The position numbers were made by a program, and so were the translations under genes. From the NCBI RefSeq assembly GCF_000611645.1, contig NW_014012326.1, positions 1 to 15,212 on the forward strand: a stretch of DNA of 15,212 nt, in the 5' to 3' direction. The notes beneath the pieces were generated by a model. That model did no database searches and had not been told where the DNA came from. It was given only the letters and a program-made list of their open reading frames with translations. Positions 1 to 8,409 of the stretch are shown here, piece after piece. Within the stretch, counting starts at the first letter, position 1. Each line of letters opens with the position of its first letter. Origin of the DNA: Monoraphidium neglectum. Taxonomy: Eukaryota; Chlorophyta; Chlorophyceae; Sphaeropleales; Selenastraceae.

Positions 1-3000
1 CCGCCGGCCCCGCCGCCCTCGCCGCCCACGCGGCCTGCGCCCCGGCCGGCACCGCGGCCGCGACCGCGCCCCGCCAGGGCGACGCCCTGCGCCGCGAGCC
101 TCCGCACCTCGGCGTCCCTCGCGCCGGCCGACGAGCTCGCCATGCAGTCCTCGAACGCGCGCTCGTCCCGGGCCCCCGCGCCGCCGCGCTCCTCATCGCC
201 GGACTCCCCGCCGCCCTCGGACCCGCTGCCGCCGCTGACGAGCTCCCAGCTGCCGCCGCAGCCGCCGTCCCCAGCGCCGCCCCCCTCGGCGCCACCGCCG
301 TCGGCATGAGTCAGCCAAAGGAAGTCGCCGATGGGCAACGTGGAACGCTCTACCTCGATCTGTGGCACAAGGTGTGGGAGGGAGTACCGGCAGCGTCAGT
401 CAGGTAAAGCGCAGCCCTGCTGATCAGGGAGTTGCCATGCTGCTGCCAGGGCCGGCCGATGGGCCAAGCGGCGCGGAGCAAGGCGATGCGAGCCCAGAGC
501 CGGCGCACCACTTGCCGCCGGGGTGCGGGTGCGCCCCCAAGCAGGTGCGCACGCCCCACCCGAGGCCCCTCCCCCCCCAGCCCTCACCGTCATGCCGGGC
601 GGCAGGGGCCCTGTGAGCTCTGGCACCACCTGGCGCCTCAGCTGAAGGTAGATGCTGTTGGGGTCAGAGTTGATCCGCCGCTCCCGCTCATCCACCACCA
701 GCATCAACTCAGACGCCGGGACCGCCACCACAGAACCGCCGCCGCGCCGCCCTCCGCCGCGGCGCGGGCCGTCACTGCTGACAGCGTGCGGCAGCGGCGG
801 CGGAGGTGGCGGCATGGCCGCGGCGGCGTCGAGCCAGTCCTCCTCTGCAGGCTGCGACTCGAATAGGTCAACCACCTCTCTGTGCGACACCTCCCGCGCG
901 TCGCCGCGCGCGCCGCCGGCGAGCGCGCCGCCGTGCCCGCCGCCGCCGCCCAGCCCGCCGCGAGGCCCTCTGGGGGCGGTGGGTTCCGTGGCTGCGCCCT
1001 GCGGCTCCAGCAGGCTGGTGGTGAGATAGTTACCATAGTCCTCCCGAGGCTGCGACTCCAGCAGATCTATGACGTCCGCAGCTGTCGTCTGCGCGCGTCC
1101 ACCTCGGCTGCCGCCGCCTGCGCCCGCGCCCGCACCCCGCCCGTCGAGCGCGCGGCGCGGCGGCTGCGCCGGTGACGGCTGCTGCGTGCCGCGGCTGCTG
1201 CAGCGTGCCGCGCCATCCTCCTCATCGCTGTCCCCCAAGGCTGTCAGATCCCAAAGATCCAGTTGGGCGCTGGATTGCCGCTGCCGGGGGGGCTCGGCTG
1301 TTGCAGGGACGGCAGATGCTGCTGCAGGCACCTCCTGGCGCTGCCGCCGCTGCTCCTTCGCCAATTGCTGCTGCTGTTCCTGCTGCTGCTGCTGCTGCTG
1401 CTGCTCGCGCTGCTGCTCCACGCGACGCATGGCGGCCTCAGCTGCCAACACACCGGGTGTGACGCCACCCCGCCCGATCACCGGCGGCCCTGCGCCACCA
1501 AGCTGCCGCCCTGCGGCAGCCGTCCCTGCCGACCCAGGCGGCCCCCCAAGATCCTGCAGGAGCGCCCCGCCGGGCTCCCCTTTCAAGCTCATCCTGCCGC
1601 CGGCGGCGCTGCTGCCACCACGGGTAGCGCTAGGGGCGGCGCCGCTGCCAAGGAGGCCTCCCAGCTGGCCTTCGCCGCCGTCGCCTTCGCTGCCGCTGCC
1701 ACCGCCGCCCTCGATCCCCTCCAGCAGCCCGCCGCCCCCATCAAACAGCGACACTGGGCCCCTGCTGCCAGCGCCAGCCCTCGCACTGGAGCCGGCCTCG
1801 GTGCCCGCAGCGCCGCCACGCGCGGCCGCAACTGTCTGCTGCATTTCGCTGCCCTCCGTCCGCCGCCGCTTGGGCGGGGGCGGCTGCTGCTCAAGAACAT
1901 CCCGCAGAGCCTGCAAAGGGTCGTGGCGCGGCGCCAGTGCCTGCGGCAGCCCCGCCTGCCGCCTGAGCGCGCCCGCGCCGCCTGCGTGCGCCTGCGCGGC
2001 CGACGGCGGCGCGCCACCGCCGTCGTCGCCGCCGGCGTCGCTGCCGCCACCGTTGCCGCCGGCCGTGGCACCATGCGCCGCTTCGGCGTCCCAGGTGGGC
2101 GCGGGGCCGCTGTGCCGCAGCACCAGGCGGTGCCGCCTGGCCTCCTCTGCGCATTAGTGCAGCGTGGCCATCAAGAGCAAAGCGTTTGATTCAGATGCGA
2201 CAGGTCACTCCACAGGTCCAAGGCATTGATACCCGCCTCCCATATTTCCCTTTGTATCGCAAGCAAAATTGCCTCACACCATTCTCATGCGCATGCCGCC
2301 GCCAGTCAACCCACCGTGGGCCTCCAAGGAGAGGCTGTACCCGCCCCCCTCCTCAGTGTTGAGGTGCTGCGCCACCCGCTGCACGTGCTGCAGCCGCTGC
2401 TTGCTGCCCAGCGCCAGCACGACCTGCCCCTCCGCGCCGCCCCGCAGCCAGCCCGCCAGGACGCCGCAGTCGTCGCAGTCTGTCCGGCACAGCGGCTTCC
2501 GTAGCGGCTGCCTGCCGCCGCCACCGCCGCCACCGCCCCTCCCGCGGCCGCGGCCGCGGCCGGCGGGCGTCTGCAGAAGGTCTGCCAGGTCAGCGGCATC
2601 CAAATCCCAGGCAGGCCGTCCGCCGCCGCGGCCGCCGCCCGCTCCCCCCGCCGCCTCTCCAGCCGCCCCCGCGCCCGACGCCGGCCGCTTGCGCGCCGCC
2701 GCGGCCGTCGCAAGGGCGGGCGTCTTGAGGGCGGCGCGGCTGCTCTCCAGTATCGCGCGCTGCAGATCCAGCTCCTCGCGCGACAAGCCGGCCGCGGCCG
2801 CGATCGCCGCGGCCTCGTCATCATCACTAGGCACATCGCCTGTACAACCCATGCCCCTGACGTCTGCGTCGCTGCCGCCCTCCTCGTCCCCCTCGCTCCA
2901 GCCGAACAGACCAGGTTGCCTGTTGGGTGCCCCGCCACTGTCACCGCCGAGCCGCCGGCCTTGCCCCGTGAACGGCGATGTGGACGCGCTTGGCCCGGCG

Positions 3001-4565
3001 CCCCCGCCGCCGCCCGCGCCCTCGGCGCCCTCCGGCCGCTGCGGGCCCGCCGCCGCCGGCGAGGCTGCAGCTGCAGCCCACGCGCCCTCCCCTCCCTCCT
3101 CCGACCGCTCCCCGCCAAGACCCGCCACGCCGCCGCCGCCACTGCCGCCGCCGCCGCCGCCGCCGAGCGCGACGCCTGCATCCCGCGCCGCGGCCGCCAC
3201 CGCCGGCCTGCCCCCGGCGGTCCGCTCAACCAGCTCGGCCGCCACGCGCCGCCCCTTGTCCGTCAGCTGAAACTCGTCCTTCTTCACGCCGAACTGCCCG
3301 CCCTGGCGGGACAGCTTGTCGCGGTGGACCAGCTTGTTGCCCTCCAGGGTCTTGATGTTTGCCCAGCCGCTGTAACCGTGCTGGGTCTGGCGCCGGCAAA
3401 ATGCGGCCAGGGCCGGACAGGGCACAGGGGGTGGCATCAGGTCGGATGAATTTGCGGCTGTGGCGCGGCAAGGCATGCAGATTTGCAGTGCAGTCACCAG
3501 GGATGAAACCTGCCGCCCATCCAGCGCCCTGCAGCTCGCCAGCAGCGGCGCGTAGCCTCATCAGCCCCGCAGCCGCGCCGCGAAGCGCACCGCTCGGCCC
3601 CCTTCTGCCTGACCCCGCCGCATGGCAAGCCAGCAGGCCCATGCGCCCCGCCGCGGGCCCCGCCGCGCCCCATGCGCCGTCCCCCGGCCCCGCATGCATG
3701 CGTGCGCGCGCCATGCGCCCAGCCACACACCTTTGGATCCATTACAACGTTTGGGTTGCAGAACCGCTGCGCCGCCGCACAGATCTGCGGGATCTGCATG
3801 CTGCCCCCGGCCGCGCCCCGCCGCCGCTCCCCGAAGAACAGCGCCAGCAGAATAGCGAAGCCGCCGCTGCCGTCGGCGGGCGCGTAGCCCCGGAGGGCGG
3901 GGCGCTGCGCCGCGTTGGAGAGGCGCTGCGCGCTGGGCGGCGAGACCTCTGCAGGTTTAAGGCCGGACAGGACGGCCTCGATCTCTTTGGCTATCGGGAT
4001 CGTGATGAGCTTGGGCACATACCTGCAGGGTGTGCGTGCGGGGTGGGGGCGGGCAGCAGGGTCGGGTGGAGTAGGGCTGGGTGTGACCCAATGGGGGCAT
4101 CACTGCAGTGTTGGCGCCAGCAGCTGGCAAGGGCTTGATGGGGTGCCGGTACTAGACTGCTCGCTGAAGGGCCCAGCAATGCGGGCGGCCTGCAGCCTAG
4201 CGGGCGGGCCTTACGGCGTTTGGATGGCGGCGGCCAGGGCGCAGCAGGCCGCACGCACCTGGCAATGTCCGCATTGCCGTAGATATTGCCACGGTGGGCC
4301 CTGACGGTTTCGATGGCCTTCTGATACTGAAACTGCGACTGCATCCGCAGCGCCTCGCACCTGGCGCGCCGGCTCTCCAGCGCCTGCGGCCCGGCAAGCG
4401 CAGCGGGGCTTGTTTGTGCGCTGACGCAGCACCGTTGTGGATCGCGCGAAAAGCGTACGCCACATTCAACAGGCTTGGGCACTCCTGCAACCATCAACCT
4501 CTGCGGCTATTGCTCACCTGCAGAATGAGCTCATTTTTGGGCTCCTGCCTGGCCCGCGGAGGCAT
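1..4565 (-). CDS. MUS81: MUS81-type crossover junction endonuclease, 3' end cut by window
   Basis: This is the catalytic subunit of the MUS81-EME1 nuclease, which in the family cuts 3' flaps, stalled forks and recombination intermediates in the nucleus. Exons on the minus strand are 4565-4518, 4383-4259, 4022-3731, 3386-2278, 2136-588 and 359-1 (continuing outside); all phases agree. The start ATG at 4565 is preceded by an in-frame stop at 4586-4584. Residues 1-80 fit the N-terminal helix-hairpin-helix (NELILQ..ALESRR..FQYQKAIETVR). Residues 102-210 fit the winged helix (GFAILLALFF, then YSGWANIKTLEGNKLV, LTDKGRRVA). The ERCC4 nuclease begins near residue 1001 (LMLVVDERER) and continues after the last visible intron with LPIGDFLWL; the ERK motif would lie outside. 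More than 1,150 residues are already visible, against about 550-660 in most relatives, because of long Gly/Ala/Gln-rich linkers. PKRRR at 613-617 is a likely NLS. The 2277-2137 intron has alternative donor/acceptor choices, and the final exon may contain a further donor near 121. The identification is strong; the linker structure is predicted only. Confidence 0.88.
861..1073 (-). other. Two near-duplicate SUMO-interaction-like motifs in MUS81
   Basis: Two copies of the pattern V-[IV]-D-L-[LF]-E-S-Q-P lie 66 residues apart. The first is VIDLLESQPRED starting at residue 880 (bases 1073 downward) and the second is VVDLFESQPAEED starting at residue 946 (bases 875 downward). V-I-D-L-L is very close to canonical SIM cores such as VIDLT, and both copies are followed by acidic residues. 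Each also contains an S-Q site, the target dipeptide of ATM/ATR-type kinases. The duplication is seen directly; SUMO binding and phosphorylation are inferred. Confidence 0.55.
1215..1262 (-). other. SIM-like acidic motif in MUS81 (DLWDLT)
   Basis: Residues 817-832 of predicted MUS81 read LDLWDLTALGDSDEED. A hydrophobic/Asp core resembling the SUMO-interaction consensus is followed by Asp, Ser and Glu residues, as in phospho-regulated SIMs. It is the weakest of three related motifs in this exon because Trp occupies a core position. Confidence 0.35.
1363..1418 (-). repeat. CAG/CTG trinucleotide tract encoding polyglutamine in MUS81
   Basis: An interrupted CTG repeat on the plus strand (CAG on the coding minus strand) encodes a Gln-rich run, with eight consecutive Gln at its core, inside the MUS81 linker. 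It is flanked by a charged Q/E/R/K-rich stretch likely to form a helix or short coiled coil (AKEQRRQRQE). Such tracts vary in length between strains. Confidence 0.85.
2324..2516 (-). other. Conserved-looking Cys-containing island in MUS81 linker
   Basis: Residues 446-510 of predicted MUS81 break the Gly-rich linker with a compositionally normal segment. It contains C455-x3-C459-x2-C462 (KPLCRTDCDDCG), then a probable strand (QVVLALG) and a helix (KQRLQHVQRVAQHLN). It looks like a small folded unit, but I do not recognise a family. The three cysteines could bind a metal with a fourth ligand, for instance one of the nearby His residues; that is speculation. Confidence 0.4.
2727..2786 (-). other. 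Ubiquitin-interacting motif (UIM) encoded in MUS81 linker
   Basis: Residues 356-375 of the predicted MUS81 read LSREELDLQRAILESSRAAL, preceded by an acidic stretch (SDDDEA). The core L-x-x-A-x-x-x-S after acidic residues is the classical UIM pattern. In known UIMs the Ala packs on the Ile44 patch of ubiquitin, and the Ser caps the contact. The motif lies between the winged helix and the nuclease domain. The sequence match is good, but binding is inferred. Confidence 0.6.
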
Positions 4566-5966
4566 GTCGCTGCGCGCTACTGCTCAACACTGCTGGGCGC
4601 TGCGCGAGCGGGGCTGGAAGTCCGAGGCGCTGTTGCGCCGTTGAGCATGAAGTCTACAAATATGCAACGGGTCTAAGCCCTATGACGCTTACGTTGGGGT
4701 AAGTCGCGTGGAAGGTCCATGTCGTGGCACGAAGTGTTGCCATCAGATCGTCGCACCGGCATACAGGGCTCCTCCGGCACTTTGATTCAGGCTCAAGGTG
4801 CGGAGCCCGCCTGGTGACTCCTCACTGACTCGAACACACCGGTGACTGGCCGCGGTGCCGCCGTGCTGATTGTGCTTCGCTTGAAATCTTGCCTGCATGT
4901 GCATCTGTGAAACGTGGGCGGCTTCATATGATGCTTTCAGATATCTTATCCACACAAATGTCACCTAGGCAGGTCCGCCAGCAGCGCACATGCAGTTGAC
5001 ATCGCCACAGGGAGGTTGGTTCGTTTTAGCGGATGGTTTTCGTTAAGCACGCAATGCGCTGGCTTTTCCCTGCGGACCTGGCAAGTCTGTGTGTTGGTTT
5101 GTTTCAAGAGCAAATGAGGCTCAGGGAACGAGCTGTGCGACTGCTTGTGAATCACCAGCCGGCGAAGTCAACATGGCAGCATTACAGCATGCAGCCCACG
5201 ACTCTGTGGGTAGTCGTCACAAACATTTCGGCCTTTGCCATCAGCAAGCAAAGCTGGCACGATGCATTCCCACAAGCGCCTTTTCGCTGTGTTAGTCGTC
5301 CTCAATTCAGCCGGCTCTCGCCCGCCCCTTGGAATACGCTCTCCGCACGGGCACTGAACCAAACCACAGAACTTTGCCATGTGACGCCATGCCTGTGTTG
5401 ATGCTTGCCTGCCTGGCAAGAGGTGATCACGTCTGAAGGTCTGCGATTGATGTTAAGTTGCATACGGTAGTACGCACGAACCGATGACAATCTGCACCAC
5501 CACCGGCCAGACCACCGCCACACATGCCATCGCAGGTTCACTGCTCAATGGGGTTGTGTTGATTTCAAATGCACACGATGCGCCGCACTTGGACCAGCAC
5601 CTGAAATGCCTTGATAACCTTGATGATGACCCGGCAGGCTGCACGTGCTCCGCTCGCGCTGGTGTGCCACACCCACGCCGGCATCAAGGGAGCTGGAGCA
5701 TAAGCGACACGCGGCAGTACAATAGTCTGTCCTTCCTGATACTGTTCACCTACGCTTTAGAACCACGTGTATGGATCCTTCCATCCAAGGCCCGTGCCGT
5801 ATTGCTGCTCTTGCCACACCTGTGCCACACTGGCGCTTCCGCCCCTCCACATCCCCGTCGGCGCCCGGCGCCCGCAACGAACCCGCATCACCCGAGTGCA
5901 ACGCCCTCTTTCCTGACAGCACCTAGAGGTCATACACGCGCTGTCAGAAGCGCCGTAGAGGTCAAG
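4566..5966. promoter_or_regulatory. Intergenic region between divergent MUS81 and RPL17
   Basis: These 1,401 bp separate the two start codons and must hold the 5' UTRs and promoters of both genes. Base composition is visibly less GC-rich than in the flanking exons. Short ORFs here have no recognisable domain, no acceptable splice partners and no low-complexity signature typical of this genome's exons. I see no tRNA, no clear TATA box and no repeat. A non-coding 5' exon for either gene cannot be excluded. Confidence 0.5.
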
Positions 5967-8049
5967 ATGGTGCGCTATTCCGCCGGTGGCGTCAATGAGA
6001 CGAAGAGCGCCAAGGTGAGCGTGATGAGGTGGTGAAACTATAGCCATGAATGTTCTGCAAACGTGGCTGAGTCGCGGGGCCGACCAGCAGGCTGGCCGCC
6101 AACGCCGATCTGCCGGGCGCCCTGGGCCATGCTGCATCCCTTATCAACGTGATGCGAGGTGTCTGGTTGCTGTGAAGAGAGTCTGGAGGCGTGTGGGGGT
6201 CCCAGGCCGAGTTGCTGCTGCAGTGTGTGCTGCAGGTGGTGCACTCGCTGCTGCAGCAGGCCGCGCACAGGTCGTGCTGCACGCGTTCGAGCATTTAAGC
6301 ACGAAGACGCTGACGCGAAGCGCGTACGCCTCGAACCCACAGGCTGCGGGGCGCGACCTGCGTGTTCACTTCAAGAACACCCGGGAGACCGCCTTTTCCC
6401 TGCGCAAGATGGACCTGGGCAAGGCCAAGGCTTACCTGAAGGCCGTGGTGGAGCGGAAGAGGTGCATCCCCTTCCACCGCTACACCGGGTGCATCGGCCG
6501 CACGGCGCAGGCCAAGAACGAGGGCAGCACGACCCGCCAGGGCCGCTGGCCTGTCAAGTCGTGCGAGTTCCTGCTCAACCTGCTGACCAACGCCGAGAGC
6601 AACGCTGAGGTGTGGAGCGGGCGGGGGGAATGGCGGAGGGCGCCTTAGAGGAACAGGGGTACCGGTGTGGTGGAGATCAGGTTTTGCCTGCGTGCGTGGC
6701 GGTTGCTGCATCGGCGGTTCCTTAGCGCACGGTGCAGACGGCATTGGAGAGCTGCTTTTTGGCCTGTTGTGAAAGAGCATTCAGACAGGAAGAGCAGCAC
6801 TGCCGAGGGTGTGGCGGTGGCGTCAGGCTGCCGCCCAGCAGGCGGCGGCTGGCCACGATCAGTCCGCGGCGGCTGTGCGGGCGGGCATATGCAGGCGATT
6901 TCAGCAAACCGGCATGTGCGGCTAGCAGTACGGACACGGCTTGGGAATACCCCTGTACAACAGCAGCCAGCCGCAGCAGTAGCAGCAGTCGGTGTCCAGC
7001 TGTCTTTTGCGCGGCTTGCGCCGCACATGCGGCGGGCTATCCGCAAATGTGGCGGCAGCGGGTCACAACAGTGTGTCACCAGCAAGTGCAGCGTCGAGGG
7101 CAGCTGGAGGACGTTGCGAGAACGCCGCTGTTTGGCCGCCATGCAGGCCCTCAGCAGTCGCGCGTTGCTGAAAAGTGCAGCCACCGCTGCAGCGAGGCAG
7201 CTGCACTCTATTGAGCAGCCAATCGCAGCGGATCACGTCAGTCACGTCACAATTCTCACATTGTGCAATGTTTGTGAAACTCAATTTCAAGCAGGCGGCT
7301 GGCAGCCAAGCTGGCCAGCTCGTACTTGCTGGCAGGGGCTGTGCAGCACTTGTTGCTGGCAGCGCAGGACAAGAAACACGGCGGTTGCGGTTCCGTAACA
7401 CGGTGGTTGTCACAAACGCAGCAGATCAGCCATCAGCAACGCCGCCGCAGAGAGCGGCGGCGCAGAGCCAGCCGCACACGCGCACCCCCTCTTTGTGTGC
7501 TGCCGTGCCCTTGCAAACCTTCGTCCTGACGCGCATCCGCCTCTCCTCTTGCCCCTGTTCACCCCCAGACCAAGGGCCTGGACGTGGACTCCCTGTTCAT
7601 CAGCCACATCCAGGTCAACAAGGCCATGGCTCAGCGCCGCCGCACGTACCGCGCGCACGGCCGCATCAACCCCTACATGAGCAGCCCCTGCCACGTGGAG
7701 CTCATCCTCAGCGAGAAGGAGCAGGCCGTCAAGGCCGAGGGGGTGAGGCGCCTCTGGGCTGAATGGGGGGTCGTTGCATGGGAGCGGATGCTGTGATTGC
7801 TGAAGCCTCGCCGCAAGACCCTTAAGATGTGTGCTGGCAAGGGTCCCAGGTCGACAGCTGCTGTGTTTTCGCGCGAGCATATGGCAGTCGTTGGTCAGAT
7901 GCAGCTTGCCCGGACCTCTCCGTGCTCATCCCCCCCCCCCCTTGTGTGCTCGCCTGCAACGTGCCAATCCTGGACAGGAGGACAAGGGGCGCAAGCTGTC
8001 CAAGGTGCAGGCGGCCAAGAAGCTGCGCAGCGGCTCCAAGAGCGCCTAG
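5967..8049 (+). CDS. RPL17: 60S ribosomal protein L17 (uL22), cytosolic
   Basis: This is a component of the large subunit of the cytosolic ribosome; uL22 contacts 23S/28S-type rRNA domains, and its long beta-hairpin lines the peptide exit tunnel. Exons are 5967-6014, 6343-6609, 7569-7742 and 7978-8049, giving 186 residues, close to the normal length. The N-terminus [16 protein letters not shown] joins exon 2 [19 protein letters not shown]. Family blocks [41 protein letters not shown] and [20 protein letters not shown] (residues 129-147, the tunnel hairpin) are all present, and the C-terminal tail is Lys-rich. The start context is favourable (A at -3, G at +4). Introns are 328, 959 and 235 bp. 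The last acceptor lies just before GAG at 7978, with a possible shift of one codon. It is divergent from MUS81 and convergent with the EI24-like gene. Confidence 0.95.
6610..7568 (+). other. Long intron 2 of RPL17
   Basis: At 959 bp this is by far the longest intron in the window; the others are 109-400 bp. It begins GTGTGG after the NAESNAE codons and ends CCCCCAG before TKGLDVDS. ORFs cross it, but none resembles a protein family. I looked for box C/D snoRNA motifs because ribosomal protein introns often host snoRNAs, and found no convincing pair. Confidence 0.7.
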
Positions 8050-8078
8050 GCGTCTGATGGAGACCCTGCTGGCCACTT

Positions 8079-8083
8079 GTAAC
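8079..8083 (+). terminator. Candidate TGTAA polyadenylation signal for RPL17
   Basis: TGTAA occurs 30 bp after the RPL17 stop codon. This pentamer is the usual polyadenylation signal in chlorophyte green algae. The position is close to the stop but plausible for a short 3' UTR facing a convergent gene. Chance occurrence is possible. Confidence 0.4.
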
Positions 8084-8265
8084 ACTGCGCAGTACTTTGG
8101 AGAGCGCCGGCAGCTGGCCAGCACTTTGGTGGCTGGATGGGCTTGGCTTGAGTGCAGATGAGTTGAAAGGACTTGATGGCAGTTGGGCAAGGCAGCAGTG
8201 TCGCTCCGACTCAGAGGTCGACAATGGGTTGCGCAGAAGGGTAAAATGCGCACACCAGTTGAGTT

Positions 8266-8320
8266 GTCAAGGACAGGCCCTGCAGTTGACACCACAGTGG
8301 AATCGTCAAGGACAGGCCCT
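8266..8320. repeat. 16-bp direct repeat, 39-bp period
   Basis: GTCAAGGACAGGCCCT occurs exactly at 8266-8281 and again at 8305-8320. The following ten bases are also similar (GCAGTTGACA versus TCACCTGACA). It lies in the shared 3' region of RPL17 and the EI24-like gene. Two copies only; origin unknown. Confidence 0.8.
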
Positions 8321-8409
8321 TCACCTGACAAGCTGCTTGCAGTGGGCAGATACCAAATAGAAAAACGGGAAAAATGGGAAACGTCAGAACACCAGCAACA
8401 CCGCTCGCT

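Larger units (their letters stand above)
8050..8409. other. Convergent intergenic gap between RPL17 and EI24-like gene
   Basis: These 360 bp separate the stop codons of two converging genes and must contain both 3' UTRs. Apart from the TGTAA at 8079 and the short direct repeat at 8266-8320, I see no gene. I did not find a TGTAA on the minus strand for the EI24-like gene. Confidence 0.5.

Noticed and set aside
1069..3270. Long plus-strand ORFs (for example 1069-2157, 1263-2189, 2269-3270) opposite MUS81
   Set aside because: They are antisense to exons of a well-supported gene and consist of Pro/Ala/Ser/Cys-rich low complexity expected from reading GC-rich codons backwards.
4820..4940. tRNA B-box-like GTTCGAGTC on the minus strand near 4828-4836
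   Set aside because: The T-stem has three mismatches out of five and no A box or acceptor stem is found upstream.
5033..5401. 122-codon plus-strand ORF in the MUS81-RPL17 spacer
   Set aside because: No domain, composition unlike neighbouring exons, and no supporting splice sites.
6021..6070. Box C/D snoRNA-like pair (GTGATGA at 6021, CTGA at 6067) in RPL17 intron 1
   Set aside because: The C box lies only six bases from the splice donor, the flanks do not form a terminal stem and no internal C'/D' boxes are visible.
6325..6345. Second tRNA-like GGTTCGAGGC on the minus strand near the RPL17 exon 2 acceptor
   Set aside because: The stem is imperfect, there is no A box, and it overlaps the splice acceptor region of RPL17.
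7930..7941. Twelve-base C run
   Set aside because: It fits as a pyrimidine-rich tract upstream of the RPL17 exon 4 acceptor and needs no other explanation.
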